DNA of 64,000 nt. It comes from Actinostola sp. cb2023. Lineage: Eukaryota > Cnidaria > Anthozoa > Actiniaria > Actinostolidae. The stretch is taken from positions 98,501 through 162,500 of the forward strand of contig JAUJYZ010000228.1 of assembly GCA_033675265.1 (NCBI GenBank), given 5' to 3'. This document shows, piece by piece, positions 11,401 through 21,904 of this stretch (position 1 is the stretch's first letter; each line of letters starts with the position of its first letter). The notes under the pieces were generated by a model that worked only from the letters and a program-made list of their open reading frames with translations, did no database searches and was not told the DNA's origin. The position numbers and the translations under genes are program-made.

Positions 11401-11689
11401 AAAATAATGATGAAAGTGAACACAGTGAATGAATGAATTGTTTATTAAAATTTAAGTTATCCAAATTATTTAATATTGTTCAAAGTAACAATAATTATTA
11501 CTTTGATTGTAATTATTACAATCAAAACAAGTGTGCTTTCATTCTTGGCTACAGCTTACAGCTTTGAAAAGAATAACACTAACTAACAACTAACTAAGTT
11601 GTTTATTATAGTATGTAGACACCACTATGAAAAAATCAGCTGTCAGTTATAGTACATAATTTCTTGTCATTGGCTTAGTTTTCTCATAG

Positions 11690-12408
11690 GGTATAATAAC
11701 AGTCTCTATCCATTATTACTATCTCGGGTTGCAGAAATAACAAGTGATTTAAAAAACAAAGTAAGGTAACAACAAATACCCCAGATTTTATTATTTGATC
11801 CCACATATCGGCAGGCAGGAGATAGAAAGTAGAGGAAGTTTTTAAATTTGGAGTAATTAGAAAAGCCAGTATAAAATTCAATATCACCATCAGAGTATTT
11901 AAATCGATGTAAAGAAAATCGTGATCGTTTGAACTGTTGCTTCAAGTCCTTGATTTCAGCTTTATGATTTTGTTTGCTACGTTCAAGTTCACTTTGTCAA
12001 TTTAATATTTCTTGTTTAAGCTCGTTAATATCAGTAGGTTCATTTCCATTTTCAATAAAAGCAGTCTTATTTAGGTCGTTCATTTGTTCGTTACTCACAT
12101 CTAAAAGGGATAACCGTTCTCAGCACTTAATGTTGTTCTTGGTTTGTTTTGTGTGGGTTTGATTATTTTCGGTCTTTTTTCCTCAAGGAAAATGGTCAGA
12201 GCACACTTTGAGCAAATCACTTGGCAAGTCTTTCCTCCCAATCCAGTGTATTGATGTTGATCGCATTTTTTTTTCTCTTTAGGAAATTTGTGGTATGACA
12301 ATTCTGGATTTCGTTTACTACTATAAAGAGATGTACACAACACGCAGTTCCTCCTGCATGATTTTTGTTCAATACCGGCCTTTCCTCTTGGTTTTCTTCC
12401 ATCTCTAT
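11690..12408 (-). pseudogene. THAP-type transposase remnant of the ISL2EU-type element
   Basis: On the minus strand, two overlapping frames between about 12360 and 12150 together show a THAP-like finger: cysteines near the start, SSKRNPELSYHKFPKE, LDWEERL, and VICSKC. This corresponds to the C2CH pattern, although the final histidine is not obvious. Downstream (11706-11945) comes SDGDIEFYTGFSNYSKFKNF, matching the F-Y-T-G-x-x-x-Y segment that precedes the HTH and DDE_Tnp_4 domains in THAP-carrying transposases. The catalytic DDE region is absent, so this is a truncated, frame-broken relic. Confidence 0.7.
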
Positions 12409-12600
12409 GCTGCTACACAGTGCTAAGTCCTTTTTTGTGTGGATTTTTGTGGTATTTTTGTGGTATTTTTGTGTTTTTTTTTAAAGACATGTTAATGGCA
12501 ACACATGACGACTCGGGTTTGTTTACATGGCCGCCATGTTGACAATGTTACCTTAGCTACCACAATTCCCTGTGCACATCGCTTATAGCTGGAATGGCCC

Positions 12601-14097
12601 ATTCAAGTCTAATTCACCTTGAAGTTAGATATAACTAGACGCTCATTGAGCGTTCACTCAGCGCGGATGGGATGATCAGCTGAAACTCCTAGCCAAGCAG
12701 GATTTTCGTCCATCATTACATTTTAGGGAGCTAATTCAGAAAATAGTGCAGAAAATATTTCTGAACAGTCAGAACAGAATTACATGTAGACATCGCAGCG
12801 TGAATAAACAAACGGCGACTCGTTGCGTGACTTGGTAGAACATGCATGTGTAATTAGCAGTATCAAGTGGTATATTTTATCTTCTATTTCAGTGACGATA
12901 TTTAATATTATTGTACATATAGCCAAGAACTAAAGTTAATCTGGACTTCATTGAAGTTCAGTAATTGTACAACTCTGTATTTTAATATCATCTCATACAG
13001 ACCTCCAAATTATTTGATTGATTACATCCACGCCATCAAGAAATCGCGTGTTTGCAAGAAACACAAGGTGATTTTAACCTTGGCTGCTGATGTTCCTACG
13101 CCTGCTTATACAAATACTGCTCTACAAGAGCAGAGAGTAATCATTGGAGGAATAAGTTCTTCATATCAGGAGTCTGGTATTCATCAGCATCTGAGCAGCA
13201 CTTTTCAGTACAAGGGTACAAGGCCTGGGCACGAGTAATAGTTTCGTCATTTTGATCTCTAATTTGTATATATTTTGCTCATTTGATCTCATACTCATAG
13301 TTTGATTTGAATTCTTTGAGTTCGCAGGACGGCCCAGCCTAAAATCATTCACTGACATATTTTAGAGTAGGCCTAGCGTTTGTAAGATTAGTAAGCATTT
13401 GGAGAAGAAGGTAAAGAAGAACTTCGAACCACATCTAGTTTTCAATCCTCAAATTCAAAGGGAACGAACGATCGAGCGATGAACCGATATGTGATAGTTG
13501 CCATGGTTTCGACTTTGGACCAATCGAATGACATGCTGCTCCTACGGCCGGGATGGACTGGAACTTCTGACCCGAAAAAAAGCCCATTTTAAGACTCGTC
13601 TGCCACAGGCAGTCCACATCGAGTAAATAGCATATATATATACATGTACTCAAAAACTGAGTAGTATACACATTGGTTAAATTCGCTCCTTCATTGTAGA
13701 GCACTATCTTGGTTTCGCCGATGAACCTCACCTGAATTATATATATAATATATATAAAGGCTTTCAAGACTTCCATGTTCAAGGCCTGGGCACAAGTAAT
13801 TAGTACTCTTTTTACGGCATTATAGATTTCAGTTTATCCCAGATTTCAAATATATTTCAATATGCATAACATAAAACAAGCAAAGCCCCATGAAGATGCC
13901 AATAACTGTTTAGGTAGGAAATTGGTAATGCTATTTGAGGCAATGTGTATCATGGTTAGGCTATGTTTACCTGTTTTAGTGCACAAAGCTTACATAAAAC
14001 TAAGGAGATTATTACTTGGAAGTTTTGTCCATATTCAAGTTTGTATAACTGATAAAGGCTTTCAATCAAGGCTTCCACGTTCAAGGCCTGGGCACAA
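12601..14097. other. Repeat-rich intergenic sequence
   Basis: No host gene is recognised. The phrase GCCTGGGCACAAGTAAT occurs near 13228 (variant), 13785 and 14085, and the block after it (AGTACTCTTTTTACGGC) recurs after the Gypsy-2 element at 18540 and near 18755. Near 12632 ACTAGACGCTC, and near 12820 GTTGCGTGACT followed by CATGCAT, recur in the same order near 19346 and 19488, so a dispersed unknown repeat is present twice. Confidence 0.45.
13889..14036 (+). repeat. About 147-bp dispersed repeat, copy 1
   Basis: This block matches 20707-20852 in the same orientation with few changes; shared phrases include TGTTTAGGTAGGAAATTGG and CCTGTTTTAGTGCACAAA. It is part of the same repeat family as the GCCTGGGCAC units that surround Gypsy-2. 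No coding content is evident. Confidence 0.75.
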
Positions 14098-14102
14098 GTA
14101 AT

Positions 14103-14245
14103 TGTAATGTCGTAGCGTTACATTAACTAGAAGAGCGCGTGACAGACATGCGCACTAGGCTGTACGAGGGACGGACTGAATGGAGTCGAGCAAAGAGAGT
14201 ATTAAAAGTCCATAAAATACACATTCATTTGTGGTAGTTTCTACA
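14103..14245 (+). repeat. 5' LTR of Gypsy-2 (143 bp)
   Basis: Starts TGTAATGTCG and ends TAGTTTCTACA. It is identical by eye to 18395-18537. The LTR is unusually short; the ATTAAAAG near its 3' half could serve as a weak TATA-like or polyadenylation region, which is only a guess. Confidence 0.95.
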
Positions 14246-14374
14246 ACTGGCGACGAGGATCAACGAACAAGATATACAACTACGTCTTCGAGACAATTTA
14301 CAGCCACATTCAAAGAATAACAGTCAAGATTAACGGCATTTTCTTCTACGCCACGTGCCACGCTACTCAACAAG

Positions 14375-17287
14375 ATGGCGAATGTCTTACCGCCATTCCC
14401 TACATTTGCTGTTCACGAGGATAATACTTCCATTGGTCCTCGCTGGAAGAAATGGTTTAAACGCTTTGAGATGTATCTCGCTGCACATGATATCAAAGAT
14501 CCTACACGAAAGCGAGCACTATTATTATACTCAGCAGGCGAAGAGGTCAGCGACATCTTTGAAACGCTACCAGATCAAGGAGAAGATAAGGATTACAAAG
14601 CTGCAGTCGCTGCACTAAATGTTTATTTTCAACCAAAAGTAAACAAAACCTACGAAGTTTACATGTTCAGAAATGCTACACAAGATTCAGGTGAATCGCT
14701 AGATTCCTACTACACACGACTACGACGCCTGGCCCAAACTTGCGAGTTCACTAATGAGGAAGAAGAAATTAAATCTCATATCATTCTATCCTGCTCGTCA
14801 ACACGGCTACGACGTAGAGCCCTGCGAGAAGATATGAATCTCAAAGCTCTTCTCGACTATGGCAGAGGTTTTGAAATGTCTGAACGACAAGCTAAAGGCA
14901 TCGAGGAACACGAAAAACTGTGCAAAGCAACGGAAGTACAGATGGTCAAACCACGAAACGTGAGGACAAAGACGGATCAAAAGCAGTGCTACAGATGCGG
15001 AGGAAACTACCCTCACCAAGGTCGTCCCTGTCCAGCTCTGCATGAGACCTGCCGGAACTGTCAGAAGGTGGGTCATTTTGCCAAAGTGTGCAAAAGTAAA
15101 TCAACTAGCAAGAGAGTCAACGCAACTAAGGAGAAAGAATCGGATGATCAGTCTGATGATTCCACTGATGAAGAATACACCTATCATGTTACACTGCACT
15201 CTCTCCAAGACAAAGGACATCCTGTTAGTGAAGTCACCATTGGAAACAAGACAGTCAAGTGTCTTATTGACTCTGGAGCTGGTGTAAATGTCATTGACTC
15301 ACATACCTACAACAAGTTGAACATCCCCTTGTCACCTACTTCAAAGAAGATATATAGTTACCAAGCAGTCAAGCCTTTACCAGTACTGGGGAAGTTCGAA
15401 GCCAATGTCATCTCAGCAGTCACCAATACATCAAATATTGCTCAATTCTATGTTGTGGATGGAGCGGATGGAAATCTTCTGGGCTACAAAACGGCCACTG
15501 ACCTCAGACTGCTGCACATTGTGAACACCCTATCAACACCCAAAGGAACAAGCATCATGGATGAATACAGTGACTGTTTCAAGGGACTGGGGAAGATGAA
15601 AGACAAGACTGCAAAATTACACATTGATAGTAGCGTCAAGCCACTTGCTCAGAGACATCGAAGAGTACCATTTCACATGCGCGACCAAGTTGAAGCTGAG
15701 CTCAAGAATCTACAAGACCTCGACATAATTGAAAGAGCTGAAGGCCCTACTCCTTGGGTCTCACCCATAGTGATAGTCCCCAAGAAAGTAGGAATACGTA
15801 TATGTGTCGACATGAGAGCTGCCAACGAAGCCATAGAACGAGAACGACACCCAGTGCCCACAGTCGAAGATCTAATCGTTGATCTTAATGGGTCAACTGT
15901 TTTCAGCAAGATAGATTTAAACCAAGGCTACCACCAGTTGGAATTAGACGCAGACTCCAGGAACATTACTACTTTTGCTACTCATCTTGGTCTGTTTCGT
16001 TATAAGCGTCTGAGTTTTGGGATCAACTCAGCATCAGAAATCTTTCAGAAAGCCATAGAGGAAGCAGTACAAGGAATTCAAGGTGCAAGAAACATCTCTG
16101 ATGACATAATAGTCTTTGGCAAGCAACAAGATGATCACGACAATGCACTTCGAGCTGTCCTCCAGAGAATGAGAGATAACAATCTAACTGCAAACCCAGA
16201 CAAGTGTTTGTTTAACCAGTCATCCATTGACTTCTTTGGCCATCACTTTTCTGCAGAAGGCATCAGCGCAGATGACAAGAAAATATCATCGTTGATTAAC
16301 TCAAGCCCCCCAAAGAATGCCAACGAAGCACGCAGCTTCTTAGGTTTTGCACAATACCTAGCACGTTTCATCAAGGACTTTGCATCCATCTCTGCCCCCA
16401 TTCGTCAACTCACACACAAGGATGCAAAGTGGGTGTGGGGACCAGATCAACAACATGCGTTTGCTTCCCTCAAAGCTAGCATGGCAGCTCCTGAAGTAAT
16501 GAAGTACTTCGATCCACTGCTCAAAACTGAACTGATTGTTGATGCCAGCCCAGTTGGACTTGGGGCTATTCTAGCACAAGTGACACATGACCAAGGAAGA
16601 AACGTTGTAGCATATGCAAGCCGCTCCCTCACCGATTGTGAAAGCCGCTACAGTCAGACGGAAAGAGAAGCGCTGGCAGTAGTCTGGGGAACTGAACACT
16701 TCCATTTATATCTTCATGGATCATCCTTCCAAGCCATCACTGATCATAAACCACTTGAAACAATCTTCAACAAGTCAACCTGCAAAGCAACTGCAAGACT
16801 TGAGAGATTACAGCTGCGCTTACAACCGTACAAGATCACAGTGGTCTACAGACCAGGGGCAGATAATCCCGCTGATTATATGAGCCGGCATCCAGATCCA
16901 AAACATTCCACCAGTCCTAATCATTTGTCAAGAGTTGATAGTTATGTCAATTTCGTTACTGCAAACGCTGTACCCAATGCAGTTACTCTCCAGGAGATTC
17001 AGGATGCAACAGCAAAAGATCATACACTGCAAAACCTGGCAAAAGTGATAGCCACTCAAAGATGGTATGAAGCTGGAAGAGATGTCTGTGAATATCAGCA
17101 AGTCAAACAAGAGCTAACTGTGGCAAATGGAGTGATTTTGAGAGGTACTCGCATAATAGTTCCTGAAACCCTACGTCAACGAATGATTATGCTTGCCCAT
17201 AGTGGTCATCAAGGCATAGTCAAGACAAAGCGCCTTCTGCGAGACTCGGTTTGGTTCCCAGGAATAGACGGATGGTTGAAGAGATGA
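14375..17287 (+). CDS. Gypsy-2 Gag-Pol polyprotein, frame cut in the integrase
   Basis: A 970-residue frame begins at the first ATG after the leader (MANVLPPFP). Gag occupies roughly residues 1-250 and ends with two zinc knuckles: an irregular C-Y-R-C type near residue 205 and a classical CRNCQKVGHFAKVC near 227. The aspartic protease signature LIDSGAGVNVID lies near 297. Reverse transcriptase follows with FSKIDLNQGYHQLELD near 510 and the active site ISDDIIVFG near 573; serine replaces the common alanine or methionine before the two catalytic aspartates, as in several invertebrate Gypsy clades. RNase H begins near 721 (IVDASPVGLGA) and ends with DYMSRHP. The integrase zinc region starts near 940 (HSGHQGIVKTK), and the frame then stops at 17285-17287, before the CxxC pair. 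Gag and Pol are in one frame. Confidence 0.93.
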   Translation: MANVLPPFPTFAVHEDNTSIGPRWKKWFKRFEMYLAAHDIKDPTRKRALLLYSAGEEVSDIFETLPDQGEDKDYKAAVAALNVYFQPKVNKTYEVYMFRNATQDSGESLDSYYTRLRRLAQTCEFTNEEEEIKSHIILSCSSTRLRRRALREDMNLKALLDYGRGFEMSERQAKGIEEHEKLCKATEVQMVKPRNVRTKTDQKQCYRCGGNYPHQGRPCPALHETCRNCQKVGHFAKVCKSKSTSKRVNATKEKESDDQSDDSTDEEYTYHVTLHSLQDKGHPVSEVTIGNKTVKCLIDSGAGVNVIDSHTYNKLNIPLSPTSKKIYSYQAVKPLPVLGKFEANVISAVTNTSNIAQFYVVDGADGNLLGYKTATDLRLLHIVNTLSTPKGTSIMDEYSDCFKGLGKMKDKTAKLHIDSSVKPLAQRHRRVPFHMRDQVEAELKNLQDLDIIERAEGPTPWVSPIVIVPKKVGIRICVDMRAANEAIERERHPVPTVEDLIVDLNGSTVFSKIDLNQGYHQLELDADSRNITTFATHLGLFRYKRLSFGINSASEIFQKAIEEAVQGIQGARNISDDIIVFGKQQDDHDNALRAVLQRMRDNNLTANPDKCLFNQSSIDFFGHHFSAEGISADDKKISSLINSSPPKNANEARSFLGFAQYLARFIKDFASISAPIRQLTHKDAKWVWGPDQQHAFASLKASMAAPEVMKYFDPLLKTELIVDASPVGLGAILAQVTHDQGRNVVAYASRSLTDCESRYSQTEREALAVVWGTEHFHLYLHGSSFQAITDHKPLETIFNKSTCKATARLERLQLRLQPYKITVVYRPGADNPADYMSRHPDPKHSTSPNHLSRVDSYVNFVTANAVPNAVTLQEIQDATAKDHTLQNLAKVIATQRWYEAGRDVCEYQQVKQELTVANGVILRGTRIIVPETLRQRMIMLAHSGHQGIVKTKRLLRDSVWFPGIDGWLKR

Positions 17288-18289
17288 TTAAGCAATGTCT
17301 ACCATGTCAAGCAGCAAATCATAACTCAAGCCCAGCATGTGAGCCTTTAAAGATGTCCCCTCTACCACAAGGACCATGGCAAGAACTGTCCATAGACTTC
17401 TGTGGTCCCTTTCCCAATGGGGACTACCTACTAGTGGTCGTAGATGATTTTAGCAGATTTCCAGAGGTTGAAATCTTGAGGTCGACCTCAGCAAAGGCAG
17501 TAATTCCACATCTAGACAGCATTTTTGCCAGACAAGGAATTCCAGATGTAGTCAGAACCGACAATGGGCCACCTTTCAACAGTGAGAACTTTCAAATGTT
17601 TGCTACTCATCTTGGCTTTAACCATCGTAAGATAACACCAATATGAGGCAGAAAGACTGATGCGAACCCTAGAAAAAGCCATTAGGACTGCTGTCATAGA
17701 GCACAAAAGCTGGAGACAAGAGCTTTTCACCTTTCTGCGACAATACAGAGCAACACCCCATAGTACTACAGGAAAATCACCTTCAGAATTGTTGAATGGA
17801 AGAAAGTTGAAATCTACAATGCCTCGACTACAACAGGATCAAGCATCACCAGAGGTCAGGCAAAATGACGCCAAGAGGAAAGAACAGATGAAAGAGTATG
17901 CAGACAGACATAACCATGCCAGAGCGTCAGACCTCAAAGTTGGTGACAAAGTACTAGTCAAACAACCAAAGAAGAACAAGCTGTCAACACCGTTTAAACC
18001 TGAACCATTGGAAGTAAAAGAAAAGAAAGGAAGCATGATTACAGCTCACAACGCAGAGTACACTGTGACCAGAAACACATCCTTCTTCAAGAAAATACCT
18101 TCTAGCACACAAGTACCACTCACGTTAAGTGATGAGGAGGAGGAACTCCACCCAAACAACGAGACTGATGAGACATCAAGTCAAGCACAGTCAAATGCTG
18201 ATCCACAGGATCCAGGGACACCACCTCCCTTGCGAAGATCATCAAGAAACCGGAGAGCTCCTGAATACTTGAATGGCTATTCTACTTGA
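17251..18289 (+). pseudogene. Gypsy-2 integrase, frame-shifted remainder
   Basis: The CxxC pair of the zinc region (QCLPCQA) and the integrase core lie in a different frame from Gag-Pol, consistent with one missing base between about 17265 and 17287. The core aspartates are visible in SIDFCGPF near 17395 and RTDNGPPF near 17555. At about 17646 the frame breaks again, and a few codons just before the catalytic glutamate block appear to be deleted. The third frame (17660-18289) holds RTLEKAIRTAV, the post-core HSTTGKSPSELL block, and a C-terminal tail of acidic and then basic residues ending RRAPEYLNGY. The ends of the coding region are otherwise well preserved. Confidence 0.88.
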
Positions 18290-18394
18290 ACAATATACAA
18301 TGTCACATGCAGTCATTGTTATTTACTAACTGTTTTGAGTTTCATACGTTATATAGATAAGGACATGAACATTTTCTCTAGAGGAAGGAAGAGA

Positions 18395-18537
18395 TGTAAT
18401 GTCGTAGCGTTACATTAACTAGAAGAGCGCGTGACAGACATGCGCACTAGGCTGTACGAGGGACGGACTGAATGGAGTCGAGCAAAGAGAGTATTAAAAG
18501 TCCATAAAATACACATTCATTTGTGGTAGTTTCTACA
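18395..18537 (+). repeat. 3' LTR of Gypsy-2 (143 bp)
   Basis: Identical by eye to the 5' LTR at 14103-14245 and followed at once by the second GTAAT. The purine run just before it (18381-18394) is the polypurine tract. Confidence 0.95.
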
Positions 18538-19984
18538 GTAATTAAGTACTCTTTTTACGGCATTATAGATTTCAGTTTATCCCAGATTTCAAATATATTT
18601 CAAATGGCCATCTTCTTCGACTTCGCAAGACACAATGTGCAAGAGTTGCTTGGTACAGGAAGTATTGCACAACTTTGCAGATTTCTGGCACCAACACAAA
18701 AATTTGCCTGCATTTTTAAACTAGTCCTGGCAAAAAGCCTGGCACGAGTAATTAAGTACTCTTTCTACAGTGTTATAGATTTCAGTTTTTCCCTGTTAAT
18801 AACATATACTGGAACTAGATTGTTCAACTTGCCTTGTGGCACAACTTCCAAGCATTAGCTTTAAAGTTATTTTTGGAACTTGGACCCCTCAATATTTCTT
18901 TAGTATACATGTAAATCTTTATGCAAATTGTGGATGCAATAAATTGTTGTTTTTGTTGTTGTCGTCATTTCATTTAACCATTAAAGTTATAGGGTGTTAT
19001 TCCTGGTCAAGTGGTTTGCTGTTTACTTTGACAAATATGCCAAGCTAAATATGGTGTCCACAATGAAAGGAGGAAATTAAGAAATGTTACAGATTTCAGA
19101 GTTAAATCTGCAGAACAATATATATGTAAAACACATCCACATGCAATGTAACAAGGTAACACAAATTGTGTACTCATTCAGGTGAAGACCACTGAATTGC
19201 AGCAAAACAAAGTAAGCATTGCTCATTGTTTAAATTGGTTAAAGTATCATGGTCAAAATGAGTCCATTTCATTTTATGATGGAACTATAATGAGGAAATC
19301 CTTGGAAATGGAAATGTCAGTTTAGGTGAAGACTAAATATTAAACTAGACGCTCTACTAGCGTGAACTCGGGCTTCTTAATAAAGCTGTTTTGATAGATT
19401 TTAAATGTGAAACCTAATAGCTTATTTGTATCATCACAGAGAAGTAGTTTTAGCCTATTACTTGCTTGCACAATTTAAGTCATTCGTTGCGTGACTCAGT
19501 AGAGCATGCATACGTAATTAGCTTCAACACTGACACTGCTAGCTGACAGCTGGCGAAGCACATTTCGATTACCTTGCAAGAAACGATTTCACAAACTCAA
19601 TAAAATTACCGGCGATCGAGTCAGTATTACTAAGCCACAGACATCTGTTAGAAATACACTTTCAGACAGAATTGCAAGGCCAAAAAGTATTCTCTAGAAT
19701 ATTTGCATATTTACTAAGCAGTATTAATGAACAACTCGACTGGCTCGAGCAAGGGAGCATGGCAAAATCCTTTTTGAATGCTGGTGATTTGATTTATCGT
19801 TACGTACGTCCGCCATCTTGAATTTCGTTGATAAGCACGCATGTGCTATGGTGACCACTTGCAGATTTGGCGTAGAAACATGACGACAAAGAAAAACCTT
19901 CTGTATTCTTAGACTCGGGCCTTCCACAGGAAGCTTTTAATTACGGTATGATCTGTCAACACCAGCAGAACTATTTCAAGCTTT
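18538..19984. other. Repeat-rich intergenic sequence after Gypsy-2
   Basis: The first 70 bp continue the GCCTGGGCAC/AGTACTCTTTTTACGGC repeat unit into which Gypsy-2 inserted, and another unit follows near 18738-18795. Near 19346-19520 lies the second copy of the dispersed repeat also seen near 12632-12850. No gene is recognised. Confidence 0.45.
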
Positions 19985-20320
19985 CATTTTTTCCCAGATC
20001 AGTAGCCCTATGAAACAACTTGCCTAGGGATCTTAAGTTAATCACTAGCCTAAACCAGTTTAAAAAGGCTATCACCATACATTTCCTTGACAAAATTCCT
20101 ATGGACCAGCCGCCATGACTTCAACTATTTTATCGCTTTATATAATCCTTTTGTTTTGCCTTTTCATTATGTAATTCATTTGTTGTAATTGGTGTTATTT
20201 ACTTGACATTTGTAAGGGGGAGGTAAACCAATTGGGACATTAGTCCTGTTACCTTCTCCAGTCACACTTCTTTTGTCCCTTGTGACGAATCAAAAAATAA
20301 TAATTTAAATTAAATTATTC
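19985..20320 (+). mobile_element. 5'-truncated LINE (non-LTR retrotransposon) 3' end
   Basis: One frame gives NNLPRDLKLITSLNQFKKAI followed by a stop at the codon after QPP (about 20116). This is the W-N-x-L-P-x-x-(I/L)-(K/R) segment found at the C-terminus of many LINE ORF2 proteins after the endonuclease/RT core. The tryptophan codon just before it is a TGA stop. A 3' untranslated region with GGGGGAGGTAAACCAATTGG-like sequence and an AT-rich tail (AAAAAATAATAATTTAAAT) follows. This is a dead 3' fragment; the clade is not determined. Confidence 0.65.
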
Positions 20321-21479
20321 TGTTCCAGTGGGGGATTGGGAACTAGTCAAGTCAGAACACAAGTCAAGTCAGATGGCTACGTGCGGCCATTTTGTTTTTA
20401 CTAGTATTAGTTCACTCAAGTTATTATTATGGAGTCACAAGAGCATAATCTGTTATTTTAAGGAATGAAGAAATTCAATCCAAGGCAAGATCTAAATGGT
20501 AATAATGATTGTGACTTCAGGCATAAAATGATAAAGGCACCTGGATATCTTTAAATTGCCCAATGTAAATGGATTCCCATATAACTTCAACATGATCAAA
20601 AACAAACATACCAAGAAATATGTTTGAGGACCCTTCTGCAAAACAACCTTATGACGTTGATATCCTCCATAGAGAAGTTGTTTATGCTCTAGACGAGCTC
20701 GTTGATATGAAGACGCCAATAATTGTTTAGGTAGGAAATTGGTAATTGCTATTTGAGGCAATGCATATCATGTTTAGGTTATGCTTACCTGTTTTAGTGC
20801 ACAAACTTTACATAAAACTAAGGAGATTATCACATGGAAGTTTTGTCCATCATCAAAGTATCTCGACACTGCCAATAAGGAGCACTGATGGAGAGAGGGG
20901 AGTAAAGTATGCACTGTCGGCCTGATGCTTATCAGTTTATGTTTACTGTTACCGATGTTCATACATGCTGCATACATAATTGGCACTGCATGGGAAATAA
21001 GTAAAATAAATAAAATTCCAACATGTTCAAGTTTGTGCTTCGCTGTAGTAATGCTTTGCGGTTCCATGGTAAAAAGTTGGGTATTTGGCTTGAAACTGGT
21101 CCACTTCACAGGATCTTCGGTTAGGAGTCTTTCGCTCTCGTTTCAATTGCCATTAACCACTACAAGCGGCATGACAGATCCTTTTCTCCAAATTGCTCCA
21201 GTTGCTCCTGTCCTGGTTGGTGTGGCCCCTCTTACTGTGTTCACAGTTGAGTGAAGTGTTTGGTTTTTGAGGCATACTCGAGTTATACATCATCATGTTT
21301 CCTATATCACTTGGTCATTTATCCTTGCACTTTTGGCTTTTTGTTAGATAGTGGCTTTTTCTCGTTCGGTTTCTTACTTGTTTTCCACCTTTTAGCTTGT
21401 TTTAGTTTTTGTATTGGGCGTTGTTTTAACCTTTTCTCGTAGATTTGCATAGATATGTAATTTGATTTTTAAGAGAAAA
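20321..21479. other. Intergenic sequence with a dispersed repeat
   Basis: The block 20707-20852 is copy 2 of the repeat at 13889-14036. The open frames at 20925-21254 and 20774-21109 overlap on opposite strands, have no motif I recognise, and I do not call them genes. Confidence 0.45.
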
Positions 21480-21513
21480 CACAACACTTTTGAGTTTAAA
21501 CATAATTATACAT

Positions 21514-21541
21514 GTTTCGACAGTCCAACTGTTATCATCAG
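21514..21541 (-). ncRNA. Hammerhead-ribozyme-like core, probable Penelope-like element remnant
   Basis: On the minus strand CTGATGA is followed after a 5-bp helix (ACAGT with ACTGT, loop TGG) by GAAAC, which are the invariant boxes of a hammerhead core. Penelope-like retroelements are known to carry such minimal hammerheads in their terminal repeats, and the neighbouring sequence resembles those terminal regions. Closure of stem II has an extra base, and I could not build a convincing stem I, so activity is doubtful. Confidence 0.4.
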
Positions 21542-21904
21542 TGATAAGAATAACACACGAAGGAGTGTGTATAAATACTGCAGAAACAAACAATAGAACA
21601 AAAACTAATAACTTTATTTAAGATTATCATGGTCGACTTGATGATCAAGCTCGGACTTAAGCCAGTGAATATGTAGCGCTTCTTTTATCTTGAGGCTAAA
21701 TTTGGATATGTAATTGGTCGTAGAAATTACAAGTTTGGAATTCATTACTTGGCATGGACAGGTTAAATTGGGTTACTTTTGATTTATAATGTACTTTCTT
21801 CTCGGTTGTAGTTTTTATTCCAACTTGCCTTTGGTTGGTATACATTTCTGTATCCCACTGGTACTGCGTTATCTGGTTGTTATCATCCTTTTTCTTTCAT
21901 AAGG

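Larger units (their letters stand above)
9333..12600. mobile_element. Decayed ISL2EU/IS4EU-type DNA transposon
   Basis: The ends are inverted repeats of about 130 bp: the left starts near 9333 (GAGCCATTCCAGCTATAAGC) and the right ends at 12600 with the inverse complement. Long shared blocks include GTTTACATGG and GTTGCCATTAACATGTC. Inside are a plus-strand pseudogene with a SWIM finger and a YqaJ-type nuclease domain, and a minus-strand remnant with a THAP-type zinc finger followed by the linker seen before DDE_Tnp_4 domains. As I recall, the pairing of a THAP/DDE transposase with a YqaJ exonuclease is characteristic of ISL2EU (IS4EU) transposons. Both genes are broken and most of the DDE domain is missing. 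A MITE lies inside at 9566-9878. Confidence 0.8.
14103..18537 (+). mobile_element. Gypsy-2: young full-length Ty3/Gypsy retrotransposon
   Basis: The two 143-bp LTRs appear identical when read base by base, and a perfect 5-bp target duplication GTAAT flanks the element (14098-14102, 18538-18542). Between them lie a primer-site-like TGGCGACGAGGATC at 14248, a Gag-Pol frame with CCHC knuckles, protease, RT, RNase H and integrase, and a polypurine tract GAGGAAGGAAGAGA at 18381-18394. Identical LTRs imply recent insertion. Two lesions in the integrase region make this copy defective despite its youth. Confidence 0.95.

Noticed and set aside
20925..21254. 109-codon plus-strand frame with a hydrophobic start
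   Set aside because: A frame of similar length overlaps on the other strand, no domain is visible, and the upstream part is dispersed repeat.
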